Part shown: one piece after another, positions 20,342 through 29,859 of the stretch | Layout of the letters: each line of letters opens with the position of its first letter | Position numbering within the stretch: position 1 is the stretch's first letter | Assembly (NCBI RefSeq): GCF_947387555.1 | Contig: NZ_CANDNZ010000008.1 | Location: 62,001 to 126,000 of the forward strand | Direction: 5' to 3' | DNA from: Thalassomonas sp. RHCl1 | Lineage (GTDB): Bacteria > Pseudomonadota > Gammaproteobacteria > Enterobacterales > Alteromonadaceae | Length of the DNA: 64,000 nt | Notes under the pieces: model-generated | What the model was told of the DNA's origin: nothing | Databases searched by the model: none | The model's input: only the letters and a program-made list of their open reading frames with translations | Program-made: the position numbers and the translations under genes

Positions 20342-21721
20342 ATGATTGAAGAAAAAATTATCTATATCTTAGACACGAATATTTTACTACACGAACCTTT
20401 CGCTTTTTTATCCTTCCAGGAACATGACGTCGTCGTCCCGATGACGGTACTCGAAGAACTCGATTCTATTAAAGATCGCCGCAAAGATGTCAGCCGGGAT
20501 GCCAGAGTCGCCATCAGGGCGCTGGAAGACACCTTGGCCCAGGCGAGCCCGGAAGAAGTCCTCGCCGGAGTAAAATTACCGCAAACCGATGAATTACACC
20601 CCAGCGGTTGTTTATCTATCTTTAATGACTATACTCTGGAGCAAACCTCAGGCACCTTGTCATTTAATGAAAACGATAACCGCATTATCAGTACTGCCCT
20701 GCATATCCAGGCGGTAAAATCCTCGAAGCGGGTGGTGTTAGTCACCAAAGACATCAATATGCGGTTAAAGGCCAAAGGGGCCGGCCTGGCGCATGTTGAA
20801 GATTACCGTACCGACCAGTTGATCGATGATATCCGTTTCCTGACCAAGGGCTACCACAAATTCGACGGCGACTTCTGGGAAAAAATTAAAAGTTGTGAAA
20901 GTGAAACCGAGGGACGCAATACCACCCACTTTGTCGACCGTGACATTGCCCCGGTGACTTATATCAACGAATACCTCATTGATGAGAGTGAAAGTTTCGC
21001 CGGCAAGGTCACCGGCTGGGATGATGAGAAGTTGGCGATACTGGATATCGGCCGGGATCGGCTGATGTCGAAAAATGCCTGGGGCATACAGCCGAAAAAT
21101 ATCTATCAGGGCATGGCACTCGATGCCTTGCTTGATCCCGATATCGACCTGGTGATCCTCACAGGTCCCGCGGGATGCGGGAAAACCTTGCTGGCGCTGG
21201 CGTCGGCTTTAGAGCAAGTGATTGAAAGGGGCTTATACGACAAGGTGATCGTCACCCGTTCGACCCCGGAAATTGCCGAATCGATAGGGTTTTTGCCGGG
21301 CACGGAAGAAGAAAAAATGGCCCCCTGGCTGGCGGCGATCACCGATTCGCTGGAAGTGCTGCATAAGCAGGATGAGAATATGAACAGCAGCCTGAATTAC
21401 ATTATGGACAAGGCCAATATCCAGTTTAAGTCGGTGAACTTTATGCGCGGGCGCAGCATACAAAATGCCCTGGTATTGCTGGACGAATGCCAGAACCTGA
21501 CCGCCTCCCAGCTGAAAACCATTATCACCCGTTGCGGTGAAGGTACTAAGCTGGTGTGCTCCGGCAACCTGGCGCAAATCGACAGCAATTACCTTACCGC
21601 GGTAACCTCGGGGTTAACCTATATCGTCGAGCGCTTTAAAAGTTTTCCCGGCAGCACCACCATCAACCTTAACGGGGTGGTGCGCAGCCGGCTGGCATCG
21701 TTTGCCGAAGAAAACTTATAA
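20342..21721 (+). CDS. PIN domain - PhoH-like ATPase fusion (YlaK type)
   Basis: Cytoplasmic 459-residue protein. An N-terminal PIN-type nuclease domain (YILDTNILLHEP with the conserved acidic residues, TVLEELDSIK, later RIISTALHIQ) is joined to a C-terminal PhoH-type P-loop ATPase. The ATPase has Walker A GPAGCGKTLLALA and Walker B VLLDECQNL. PhoH2-type proteins with this architecture have been shown elsewhere to be RNA helicase/ribonucleases; that activity here is inferred. It starts at ATG 20342 and is followed by a strong hairpin at 21766-21794. No antitoxin gene lies nearby. Confidence 0.92.
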   Translation: MIEEKIIYILDTNILLHEPFAFLSFQEHDVVVPMTVLEELDSIKDRRKDVSRDARVAIRALEDTLAQASPEEVLAGVKLPQTDELHPSGCLSIFNDYTLEQTSGTLSFNENDNRIISTALHIQAVKSSKRVVLVTKDINMRLKAKGAGLAHVEDYRTDQLIDDIRFLTKGYHKFDGDFWEKIKSCESETEGRNTTHFVDRDIAPVTYINEYLIDESESFAGKVTGWDDEKLAILDIGRDRLMSKNAWGIQPKNIYQGMALDALLDPDIDLVILTGPAGCGKTLLALASALEQVIERGLYDKVIVTRSTPEIAESIGFLPGTEEEKMAPWLAAITDSLEVLHKQDENMNSSLNYIMDKANIQFKSVNFMRGRSIQNALVLLDECQNLTASQLKTIITRCGEGTKLVCSGNLAQIDSNYLTAVTSGLTYIVERFKSFPGSTTINLNGVVRSRLASFAEENL

Positions 21722-21765
21722 GCAGTTTTTAAAAGCTCCCGGTAAGAGGAAGTATTAACAGGGAA

Positions 21766-21794
21766 GTCACCCGCCGATATCACCGGCGGGTGAC
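21766..21794 (+). terminator. GC-rich hairpin downstream of the PIN-PhoH gene
   Basis: Perfect 11-bp arms GTCACCCGCCG (21766-21776) and CGGCGGGTGAC (21784-21794) with a 7-base loop. No U-tract follows (TAAATAAC), so it is not a textbook intrinsic terminator. It may protect the mRNA 3' end or act with Rho. Confidence 0.5.
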
Positions 21795-21872
21795 TAAATA
21801 ACTTGTATCACTTTACCGAGTGTTTTACTTTAATAACAATTTGTTCATCTATCCCAGCCCAAGGTTGACAGC

Positions 21873-24800
21873 TTGCCCTACCAAGGTTCGAAAAATAAGG
21901 TATTTAGTCGATATAATACCGCTGTATTGATAGTGTTTTTTGTTATTGCGGTGGCCGCATTAACGGTAGCATCATTTCGTTATTTCAATGAATTAAACTT
22001 ACACGAGCAGCGTTTGCTGGCGGATTTAAGCAGGCAGGCGAATGCCCTGAATATCAAGTTGCAGCAAAGTGTGCAGGCGATCACCGGCATCCAGCGCTTT
22101 GCCAATTATTATTTGCAATATCCGCAGGAATTAAATGTTAAACCGCCGCGTTTTATCCAGGAAGGCAAGCAATATTATCTGGATATGCCCGCCCATGATG
22201 TGGTTCACCAGGGAAAATTACTCAGCGGTAATATTACCGGCACTGGTTTTGTAAAATCTTTTGATCTGCCGATGAGACAGGAGTTGGCGATGGCGAGTGC
22301 GCTGACGCCGGCCTTTGTCACCGCCCATAAAATCAATCCCGATGCCACCTGGTTTTATTACTTATCCATCAATCGTTTTATTAATCTGTATCCCTGGCTC
22401 GGTCGTTCAAACTGGCGTTATACCGACAAGTTGCTGGCCAGCGGCAATGTCTATCAAATTAAAAAAGTCGGCCTTAACAATAAAAAGTTTTACTGGTCTC
22501 CGCCTTTTCGGGATACCGCCAGCAAAACCATGAAGGTTTCCCTGGGCACCGGGGTTTATCGGGATCAGCAGTTTATCGGTGCCCTGGTGATGGATATGGA
22601 CTTGGCAAGCATGCAAAAAAGCTTACCTGAGCTATCTGCTCCCGGGCATGCTATGGTATTGATCAATGAGAAAAAGGAAGTTTTAACCTATAAAAATCAG
22701 GAGTCGGAAAATGTTGCCCATGGCCTGTCCTGGTCGGATATTATTCCCGAAGATATTGCCGCCCTGACCGCCGCAGAATTTGACCGGTTGCCGGATTCCG
22801 CTAAAGTCGGCGAGTGGCTGGTACAAAAGCACACCTTAGCAGTCAATGGTTGGACACTATTGAAGTTTCAGCCATACCATGACTTTACCTCGCCGGTATT
22901 TGATAATTTTGTCTTTATTTTTTCTGTGTTATTCACCGGTTTGATGGCCTTCCTCGGGTTGGTTTATTTTATGACCCGCACCACTTTTATCAAACCCGCT
23001 ACCGAATTTATCAGTCATATCGAAAACTGTGCCCAGGGGGATCCGGGTAAAGTAAAGCCCACCGCAGACTGGTTACACTGGTTTCAAATTGTCGAAGATA
23101 TCTTCAGCCAGAACCGGAGCTTATTGCAGCAGTTAAAAGAGCAAAACGCGGTACTGGACTCCAGGGTCAGCGAAAAAACCCAGGCTTTGCTTGAAAAAAG
23201 TGAGCAACATCAGCGGGATTATGCGCTGTTGCGCTCGGTGATGAATGCCATTCCCGAATTGATTATTTTTAACGATCCCAACGGCCAGCTTATCGGCTGT
23301 AACCGCGCCTTTGAAAAATTCGTCAGTCAAAGCGAATTTGGCATCCTGGGACAACAGGCCCATCAACTATTGCCGCTTGCCTTAGGTGAGGTGATGTCTG
23401 AACTGGCCCGTCAGCCTAATCCGGAAAATGAAATAAACGGTCACCAGCGGATTATCAAATCCGCAGAGCAGACGTTTGAACTCTTTAGCCGTAACTTTTT
23501 CAGTGAGACCGGTATTGAGTTGGGCACCATCAGTATTTTCAGGGATGTGACCAACCAGTACGCCATTCAAAGTGCGCTACAACAGGCTAAAGAGCAGGCG
23601 GAAGAGGCCAATGAAGCCAAGAGCCAGTTCCTGGCCAATATGAGTCATGAAATCCGCACCCCGATCAATGCCATCCAGGGCATGATGTCGCTTTTGGCAA
23701 AAACCCGGTTAAACTCCCACCAGCAGCATTACCTGGATAATGCCGCCAATGCCGCTTCCTCTTTATTGCACCTGATCGAGCAGTTACTGGACCTGTCTAA
23801 AATAGAGGCGGGTAAAATGGTGATCAGCCGGGAAAAAACCGACCTGGACCTTATGGTCGATAAGGCGCTTAAGCTTAATGTGATCCTCGCCAACAAGAAA
23901 AACCTACCGGTTACCGTGGATATTCAAGCAGATGTCCCCCGGTTCGTCGAAACCGATGAAATGCGCCTGGTGCAGGTGTTGGTGAACTTATTAAATAATG
24001 CGGTGAAGTTTACCCATGAAGGTACAGTGTCGCTGACTGTTGAGTTAACCCGGAAAAGTACTGATCAAGTCTGGATATTGTTCCGGATAAAAGATACCGG
24101 GATCGGCATCGAAGCCGATAAACAGGGCAAACTCTTTGCTGCTTTTAGCCAGGCGGATGAGTCCATGACCCGGGAATATGGCGGCTCAGGATTGGGATTA
24201 TCTATTTGTCAGGAGATTGTGACCTTACTTGGCGGCAGTATTCGCCTGCAAAGCCAGTTTGGCCAGGGCAGCGAGTTTAGTTTTGAGTTGCCTTTCACCC
24301 TGGCCGGTTGCGATGAACCGCAACAGGAAGTGGTGCCGGATATCACCCTGTGTACCCTGGGTTTCGCTCTGCCGGAGTCTTTATTGACGGTAATAGAGAA
24401 TATCGGTTGGCAGCATAGAGAGATCGAATGTATTGAAGGGCTTGACGGCTTTGACCGGCAACAAATCTTATTGCTGGAAAGTGAGTACCTGTTGAGTACC
24501 TGCGACGAGTTTGTCCGGGAAATTAGCGCGAAATCACGGGATAACTTAGTGTTACTCGGGGTATGCCAGCCGATGTTAACGGAAATTACCGAACAAACCA
24601 GCCAGCAACTGGATAAATTGAAAATTCCTTATTTGCTGTTGGAGAAGCCCCTATACCGTAATAGCTTGCATGCGCTGGTGGCACACTTTCAGCAGCAGCC
24701 GCAGCTGGCGGCCCCGGTTGAAGGAGTGGCTGTTGAAGCGCTTGCGGAAGAAGCGGAGGACAAGCTTGATTTAAGCGGCATCAGGGTGTTGCTGGTGGAA

Positions 24801-25151
24801 GATAATCTGGTGAATCAAATGGTGGCCAGCGAGCTGTTGAGCAATATGCAGGCCAGTGTCATTATTGCCGATAATGGCCAAAAAGCGATAGAGTCGCTGG
24901 CTGAGCAGGAAGTGGATGTGATCCTGATGGATATCCAGATGCCGGTGATGGATGGTTTAACCGCAACTAAGCAAATACGTTTACAAGATAAATACTGTGA
25001 GTTGCCGATTATTGCCATGACGGCGCATGCCAGGGATGAAGATCGTGAGAAAAGTTTTGCTGTCGGCATGAATAAACATATTTCCAAACCGGTGAAAGTG
25101 GATGTATTGCGCAGTGCCATACTGGAAGTGGTAAAAGGCGTTGAAGTCTAG
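21873..25151 (+). CDS. Hybrid sensor histidine kinase with periplasmic sensor, PAS and receiver domains
   Basis: Inner-membrane two-component sensor of 1092 residues. Order: membrane segment about 15-36; a periplasmic domain of about 310 residues resembling double-Cache sensors; membrane segment near 345-368; a short HAMP-like and coiled-coil linker; and a PAS domain about 445-565. The HisKA domain has phospho-acceptor His592 in NMSHEIRTP; the HATPase_c domain has NLLNNAVKFT and GSGLGLSICQ. A degenerate receiver-like region follows, then a true receiver with phospho-acceptor Asp1020 in ILMDIQMPVMDG. There is no Hpt domain, so an external phosphotransferase or response regulator is expected but none is adjacent. 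The start is a TTG at 21873; no upstream ATG is in frame. The stop overlaps the convergent gene by four bases. Confidence 0.9.
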   Translation: MPYQGSKNKVFSRYNTAVLIVFFVIAVAALTVASFRYFNELNLHEQRLLADLSRQANALNIKLQQSVQAITGIQRFANYYLQYPQELNVKPPRFIQEGKQYYLDMPAHDVVHQGKLLSGNITGTGFVKSFDLPMRQELAMASALTPAFVTAHKINPDATWFYYLSINRFINLYPWLGRSNWRYTDKLLASGNVYQIKKVGLNNKKFYWSPPFRDTASKTMKVSLGTGVYRDQQFIGALVMDMDLASMQKSLPELSAPGHAMVLINEKKEVLTYKNQESENVAHGLSWSDIIPEDIAALTAAEFDRLPDSAKVGEWLVQKHTLAVNGWTLLKFQPYHDFTSPVFDNFVFIFSVLFTGLMAFLGLVYFMTRTTFIKPATEFISHIENCAQGDPGKVKPTADWLHWFQIVEDIFSQNRSLLQQLKEQNAVLDSRVSEKTQALLEKSEQHQRDYALLRSVMNAIPELIIFNDPNGQLIGCNRAFEKFVSQSEFGILGQQAHQLLPLALGEVMSELARQPNPENEINGHQRIIKSAEQTFELFSRNFFSETGIELGTISIFRDVTNQYAIQSALQQAKEQAEEANEAKSQFLANMSHEIRTPINAIQGMMSLLAKTRLNSHQQHYLDNAANAASSLLHLIEQLLDLSKIEAGKMVISREKTDLDLMVDKALKLNVILANKKNLPVTVDIQADVPRFVETDEMRLVQVLVNLLNNAVKFTHEGTVSLTVELTRKSTDQVWILFRIKDTGIGIEADKQGKLFAAFSQADESMTREYGGSGLGLSICQEIVTLLGGSIRLQSQFGQGSEFSFELPFTLAGCDEPQQEVVPDITLCTLGFALPESLLTVIENIGWQHREIECIEGLDGFDRQQILLLESEYLLSTCDEFVREISAKSRDNLVLLGVCQPMLTEITEQTSQQLDKLKIPYLLLEKPLYRNSLHALVAHFQQQPQLAAPVEGVAVEALAEEAEDKLDLSGIRVLLVEDNLVNQMVASELLSNMQASVIIADNGQKAIESLAEQEVDVILMDIQMPVMDGLTATKQIRLQDKYCELPIIAMTAHARDEDREKSFAVGMNKHISKPVKVDVLRSAILEVVKGVEV

Positions 25152-26176
25152 GGGATAACCGCTTCGGCCTGAGCTTTCGTTTCTGCCTGGGGTTGCTGTG
25201 TTTCCTGTTCGGCTTCGGCCGGTATCGCTTGCGGGTGGTAAGTCTGGGTGGTATAGCGTCCCTGAAGAATAGCCTGTTCCGATTCGGGGGCGATCACGCC
25301 AAGTTTTAACAGCGCCGGCCCTGTAGGCTCTGCCAGCACATAAGTCAGGTTGTCTTCGGTGATGGTCATCTCTCCCGCCATAAACGGAATATTGATGCCG
25401 ATAAAAGCATGCTGGTCAATATAGATCATCAGCATTTTTATTCTTGGCATCAGGGTGCGTAACAATGCGGCGGTTAAGGTCAGTTTGCTGTCGCAATCTC
25501 CCTGATTTTGCCACAGTAATTTTAACGGCGTATTAAAGCCGGCGCCGGAGGAAGTTACCCGGGATTCCAAGGTGGAATAGGGAATGTTTTGCACAAAGCC
25601 AAGGACAAACTCCGTGACCTGACGGATATTGCGAATGGAAACCTTATCCAGGATTAACTGTTTTATCGGCCTGAGGTCTTCGACAGAAGCATCGGCAATG
25701 CTGACATGGTCCGGCTTTACTCCCCGGATCAGATCATGGGTGATAAAGCTGTGATAAAAATTATCTGTTAAGTATTGTGTGAAAAAGTCCTGCTCCAACT
25801 TGGCTATCTGGCTATAGGCCGCCTCAACCTTATCGCTGTCCCTGCCTTTAATATCGATATAACTGTTGCCCTGCTGCTGGCGAAAATAAACCTGCACACC
25901 TTTTATCGGTTCTTTACGCAAATGCTTACGGATGGCCTTGTGGACATTCTTCTCCGCCAATTCGTTTTTGTAGGCGCGAAAATGCCTGAATCGCTCGAAC
26001 AGGGCGATTTTTGTGAGCTGGAAGTCAAGAGACTGCACTTGCCGCTGGTGATCTTGCCATTGGTAACGGAACTGGAAACTGTCGTCCTGCTCCTGGCGGC
26101 TGAACTGTAATTGCTCTGCGAAACTATTACCGGCGATGATCAGGTTTAGCCAGAGGAAAAATTTAAAACTATGCAC
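25148..26176 (-). CDS. Exported transglutaminase-like protein
   Basis: 342 residues with a signal peptide (about 1-20, ending NSFAEQ). The C-terminal half carries a transglutaminase/papain-like arrangement: Cys228 in QGDCDSK, His256 in QHAFIGI and Glu283 in LAEPTG, at distances expected for a Cys-His-acid triad. A Gln/Ala/Glu-rich tail ends the protein. The substrate is unknown; a periplasmic peptidase or amidase-like role is an inference. It is convergent with the histidine kinase and their 3' ends overlap by four bases. It diverges from the acyl-CoA dehydrogenase across 156 bp. Confidence 0.75.
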   Translation of the reverse strand: MHSFKFFLWLNLIIAGNSFAEQLQFSRQEQDDSFQFRYQWQDHQRQVQSLDFQLTKIALFERFRHFRAYKNELAEKNVHKAIRKHLRKEPIKGVQVYFRQQQGNSYIDIKGRDSDKVEAAYSQIAKLEQDFFTQYLTDNFYHSFITHDLIRGVKPDHVSIADASVEDLRPIKQLILDKVSIRNIRQVTEFVLGFVQNIPYSTLESRVTSSGAGFNTPLKLLWQNQGDCDSKLTLTAALLRTLMPRIKMLMIYIDQHAFIGINIPFMAGEMTITEDNLTYVLAEPTGPALLKLGVIAPESEQAILQGRYTTQTYHPQAIPAEAEQETQQPQAETKAQAEAVIP

Positions 26177-26332
26177 AGTACAAGGCGTTACCTTTTCTAT
26201 ACTTAACCTATTAACCCTAACGTAATTTTATTAATTAAGACAGTTAATCACCAGATTAGGCTTTACATTTAGTGATAAAAAGATATATTGAAACAGATGT
26301 TTTAATCGTGTGTTTTATTTTGGAGAGGTTTT

Positions 26333-28114
26333 GTGGCTGACTATCGGGTTCCCCTAAAAGATATGAGTTTTTTGTTGTATGACGTTTTTAAGACGGAAGC
26401 ATTATGGCAAAAATTACCTAAGCTGGCAGAGCATGTTGATCGCGAAACGGCGGACGCTATTTTACAAGAGTGTGCCAAAATCGCTGAGCAGGAAATCGCA
26501 CCGATTGCCCGTCAGGGGGATGAAACCGGCGTCAGCTTCGATGACGGCGTGGTCTCCACCGCCCCCGGTTATCAGCAGGCATTTAATACCTATGCCGAAG
26601 GGGGCTGGACTGCATTAGGGGGAGATCCTGAGTATGGCGGCATGGGCATGCCGAAAATGATCACCTCCCTGCACGAAGAAATGTTATGTTCGGCGGATAT
26701 CTCTTTCTCCCTTTATCCCGGCTTAACCGCAGGTGCGGGGTTGTCTTTGGCCAAACACGGCAGTGAGGCATTAAAAGAGAAGTATTTAACCCGCATGTAT
26801 GCCGGCGAGTGGGCGGCGAGCATGTGTCTGACCGAAGCCCATGCCGGTTCGGATTTGGGGATCATACGCACTAAGGCGATACCGCAGGAAGACGGCAGCT
26901 ACCGGATCACAGGCAATAAAATCTTTATCACCGGCGGCGAGCACGACTTAACCGAAAATATTGTTCACCTGGTGTTGGCCAAACTACCCGACGCCCCCGC
27001 TGGCCCCAGGGGCATTTCGTTATTTTTAGTGCCTAAAATCAAGGCGGATGATGACGGTAACCTGGGTGAAGCCAATGGCGTCAGCTGTGGTTCTATCGAG
27101 CACAAAATGGGGATCCATGCTTCCGCCACCTGTGTGATGAATTTTGATGATGCCGAAGGGTATCTGATTGGCGATATCAACAAAGGCCTGGCCTGTATGT
27201 TTACCATGATGAACTTCGAACGTATCGGGGTTGGTATCCAGGGCATAGGGGCGGCGGTGCGCTCTTACCAAAATGCACTGGAGTATGCCAAAGACCGTAT
27301 TCAGGGGCGCTCGGCAACCGGCGCCAAAAACAGCGATAAAGAAGCCGACTCTATCATGGTGCATGGCGATGTCCGCCGTATGCTGATGAATATGAAGGCA
27401 TTAAATGAAGGTTCGCGGGCGTTATCTACCTATATCGCCATGCAGCTTGATATTGCCACCTATGGTGAAGGGGAAGCACAGCAAAAAGGTGAAAACCTGG
27501 CGGCGCTGATGACGCCGTTGGCCAAAGCGTTTTTTACCGATTTAGGTTTCGAAAGCACGGTTAACGGCCAGCAGATCTTTGGCGGCCACGGTTATATCCG
27601 TGAATGGGGGCAGGAGCAGCTGGTACGCGATGCCCGTATCGCCCAGATTTATGAAGGCACCAACGGTATTCAGGCCATGGATTTACTGGCGAGAAAAGTC
27701 GCCGGCTCCAACGGCAAACTGATGCAGATATTCCTGGAGGAAGTACAGGCTTATATCCAGGAGACAAGCGATGACAAGATGTCTGAGTTTATAACACCGC
27801 TGACATCCGCCGTGGCGGATTTAGCCGAGCTGACCCAGTATTTGCTTGATAAAGCCGGGCAGGATGCCAATGAGTTGGGTTCTTCTGCTAACGACTATCT
27901 TCATGTGTTTGGTTATACCGCCATGGCATATATCTGGGCACGTATGGCGCAAGAAGCACTGAATAAAATCGACAGTGGCGATGATTTTTATCAAAGCAAG
28001 CTGCATACCGCCCGTTATTACTTTGCGCGTATATTACCCCGCAGGGTGTCATTGATCGCCACCGCAAAATCAGGCAGTCAGCCATTGTTTGCCCTGGATG
28101 AAGAATTGTTCTAA
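26333..28114 (+). CDS. Acyl-CoA dehydrogenase, large (DmdC/AcdB-like) type
   Basis: FAD-dependent alpha,beta-dehydrogenation of an acyl-CoA thioester in the cytoplasm. The 593-residue protein is longer than classical ~390-residue enzymes. It has an N-terminal extension (ADYRVPLKDMSFLLYDV), the core motifs CLTEAHAGSDLG and FGGHGYIREWGQEQLVRDARI, the catalytic-Glu block YEGTNGIQAMDLLARKV, and an extra C-terminal helical domain. This architecture occurs in 3-methylmercaptopropionyl-CoA dehydrogenases (DmdC) and in other long-chain enzymes, so the substrate cannot be assigned. The start is GTG 26333 behind a good TGGAGAGG. It is monocistronic with a clear terminator. Confidence 0.93.
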   Translation: MADYRVPLKDMSFLLYDVFKTEALWQKLPKLAEHVDRETADAILQECAKIAEQEIAPIARQGDETGVSFDDGVVSTAPGYQQAFNTYAEGGWTALGGDPEYGGMGMPKMITSLHEEMLCSADISFSLYPGLTAGAGLSLAKHGSEALKEKYLTRMYAGEWAASMCLTEAHAGSDLGIIRTKAIPQEDGSYRITGNKIFITGGEHDLTENIVHLVLAKLPDAPAGPRGISLFLVPKIKADDDGNLGEANGVSCGSIEHKMGIHASATCVMNFDDAEGYLIGDINKGLACMFTMMNFERIGVGIQGIGAAVRSYQNALEYAKDRIQGRSATGAKNSDKEADSIMVHGDVRRMLMNMKALNEGSRALSTYIAMQLDIATYGEGEAQQKGENLAALMTPLAKAFFTDLGFESTVNGQQIFGGHGYIREWGQEQLVRDARIAQIYEGTNGIQAMDLLARKVAGSNGKLMQIFLEEVQAYIQETSDDKMSEFITPLTSAVADLAELTQYLLDKAGQDANELGSSANDYLHVFGYTAMAYIWARMAQEALNKIDSGDDFYQSKLHTARYYFARILPRRVSLIATAKSGSQPLFALDEELF

Positions 28115-28142
28115 CCAAGGTTGTCCTTGATGAATACTAAAG

Positions 28143-28174
28143 CCCGTTATAGCTGATGTTATAACGGGTTTTTT
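28143..28174 (+). terminator. Rho-independent terminator of the acyl-CoA dehydrogenase gene
   Basis: The stem CCCGTTATA (28143-28151) pairs with TATAACGGG (28160-28168) across an 8-base loop and is followed by six Ts. It starts 28 bases after the stop codon. Confidence 0.92.
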
Positions 28175-28180
28175 ATATAC

Positions 28181-28342
28181 AGGACGTATGGTATGACGCG
28201 GCAGCAGGGATGCTTAGGAGCGTCGCATAGGACGTATGACGCGGCAGCAGGGATGCTTAGGAGCGTCGCACAGGACGTATGGTATGACGCGGCAGCAGGG
28301 ATGCTTAGGAGCGTCGCACAGGACGTATGACGCGGCAGCAGG
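28181..28342. repeat. Alternating 48-bp and 43-bp tandem repeats
   Basis: Four units begin AGGACGTATG: 28181-28228 (48 bp), 28229-28271 (43 bp), 28272-28319 (48 bp) and a truncated one at 28320-28342. The short units lack a 5-base GTATG duplication after GGACGTATG. The higher-order period is therefore 91 bp and the array expanded as dimers. Units share the core ACGCGGCAGCAGGGATGC. It starts just after a terminator, in an intergenic stretch of 368 bases (28115-28482) before the GST gene. The unit length is not a multiple of three and no plausible gene crosses it. Confidence 0.92.
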
Positions 28343-28482
28343 AAAATTAAGAGCGCCGATATGTGTAATGCTTGCTGAACTTGCGGCCATCACTTGCTTT
28401 TGGCTGTTTATTCCCTGATATTATTTACCCGGAACTCTTTACCCACACTCTTTATGAGAAATCACGCTTAACAGGGACTAAC

Positions 28483-29052
28483 ATGCAATTACTGGGATCA
28501 ACGACCTCACCATTTGTCCGTCGGATACGGCTATTTCTGCACGGACAGGATTATGAATTTATTAACCTGGATATTTTTGCCCCGGATGACAGGGCGACCT
28601 TAACTGCCAACAACCCTGCCTTGAAAGTTCCTGTGCTCATTGACCAGGGGCAAAATATCTATGACTCCCGGGTGATTTACCGTTACCTGGCGCACAAGTT
28701 TGGTCATCAGCAGCTGAGCTGGCAGCAGGAAAATTTGCTGACCCTGATCGATGCCGCCAGCGATTCTTTTGTCACCCTGCTGATATCACAACGTTCCGGT
28801 TTTGATGTCGGTGAAGACAAATTACTCTTTAAGCTGCAAAACGAAAGGGTTGATAAAATCCTCAATACGCTGGATGAGCAAGTGGCGGCAGAGCAGTTTG
28901 GTCAATGGCGCTACCCGGCAATATGTTTGTTTTGTTTATTGGACTGGATAAGTTTTCGCGCCCTGTTTGACTTTAGCCATTTGCCCCATTTAGCGGCCTT
29001 TTATCAAAGTCACTTGCAGCAGGCAGGTATTGAAGAAACCGACCCCCGTTAA
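28483..29052 (+). CDS. Glutathione S-transferase family protein
   Basis: Cytoplasmic 189-residue protein with an N-terminal thioredoxin-like domain (LLGSTTSPFVRRIRLFLHG, ending with KVPVLIDQGQNIYDSRVIYRYL, the cis-Pro and Glu/Asp-Ser glutathione site) and a C-terminal helical domain. The family start MQLLGSTTSPF at 28483 has AGGGA upstream; the longer open frame runs back into the intergenic repeat flank and is rejected. Substrate unknown. A CCCCCG/CGGGGG hairpin overlaps the stop codon (29043-29061). Confidence 0.88.
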   Translation: MQLLGSTTSPFVRRIRLFLHGQDYEFINLDIFAPDDRATLTANNPALKVPVLIDQGQNIYDSRVIYRYLAHKFGHQQLSWQQENLLTLIDAASDSFVTLLISQRSGFDVGEDKLLFKLQNERVDKILNTLDEQVAAEQFGQWRYPAICLFCLLDWISFRALFDFSHLPHLAAFYQSHLQQAGIEETDPR

Positions 29053-29094
29053 CATCGGGGGGAACACGTTGAGTCTCAAAGTGCTCAAGAGGAT

Positions 29095-29859
29095 TTAGAA
29101 AGAATAAGTGGTGCCAATAAGTGCCATGTTGAAGGTATTGTTTTCAATCAGGGGGCTGGTGATTTCTGAACCGATAGAGGTGGTGGTAATGGCGCCGACC
29201 ATTTTCCAGCGGCTACTTAAGTCAAAGGTGCCGATGAGCCCCAGGGTTTTATTGGTGCTGAGCTTATTAATATCTAAAGTGGTATTTTCCACCGGATAAT
29301 AACTTTGGATAATATCTTTATCCAGGGTTTCTATTTTTGCGGTAACGGAAATATCGAAATTATTAAACGACCAGAGAGAGTATGAGCCCTGCAGAAAGAA
29401 TTTGTTGCCCTGGTCATGCTCAAGGCGCTCGGTTAAAAAGCCGGTTTGCACACTCAATCGCTTACCCCGGTAGCTGACATTTAACTGGGATAACGGCTGT
29501 TGGCTGTTGTCCTGTAAGACTTGCTTTTCAAGAAAGTTTGCATCGGAAGTGATAGCCGCCGACATGGCTTCCGGGCGGAAATCTATGCTGCTGGGGTTCC
29601 ATGACCAGCTGTCGGTTAAGTTATTGTTGAATTTAAGCCGGCTTTCGCCGTTATCTGCAGTAAGCCCGGCTGAGTCCAGGTATTTTTCCGGTAAGTTTAC
29701 CGGGTTTTTTTTCGGTGTGCTGCTGGCGGAGTCGATGCTTTTTTGAATGCTGAGCAGGGAGTTAGCGTTGGCGACATCGGGCTTTTCGGGTAACGACTGC
29801 GCCGCTACGCCATAAGATAGCACAGTAAAGCCTGTTATTGAGAGCGCTAATAACTTCAT
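29095..29859 (-). CDS. Probable outer-membrane protein, unknown family
   Basis: 254 residues with a signal peptide (MKLLALSITGFTVLSYGVAAQ). The first 75 residues after cleavage are low in structure. The remainder shows alternating beta-strand patterns (LNVSYRGKRLSVQTGFL, FFLQGSYSLWSF, KMVGAITTTSIGS) and a terminal strand ending in Phe (IGTTYSF), the C-terminal signature of outer-membrane barrels recognised by BAM. I do not recognise a named family; it is somewhat like MipA/OmpV but without convincing motifs. It is convergent with the GST gene. Confidence 0.65.
   Translation of the reverse strand: MKLLALSITGFTVLSYGVAAQSLPEKPDVANANSLLSIQKSIDSASSTPKKNPVNLPEKYLDSAGLTADNGESRLKFNNNLTDSWSWNPSSIDFRPEAMSAAITSDANFLEKQVLQDNSQQPLSQLNVSYRGKRLSVQTGFLTERLEHDQGNKFFLQGSYSLWSFNNFDISVTAKIETLDKDIIQSYYPVENTTLDINKLSTNKTLGLIGTFDLSSRWKMVGAITTTSIGSEITSPLIENNTFNMALIGTTYSF

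Noticed and set aside
28181-28342. CRISPR array
   Set aside because: Units are contiguous without unique spacers and no cas genes are present; it is a plain tandem repeat.
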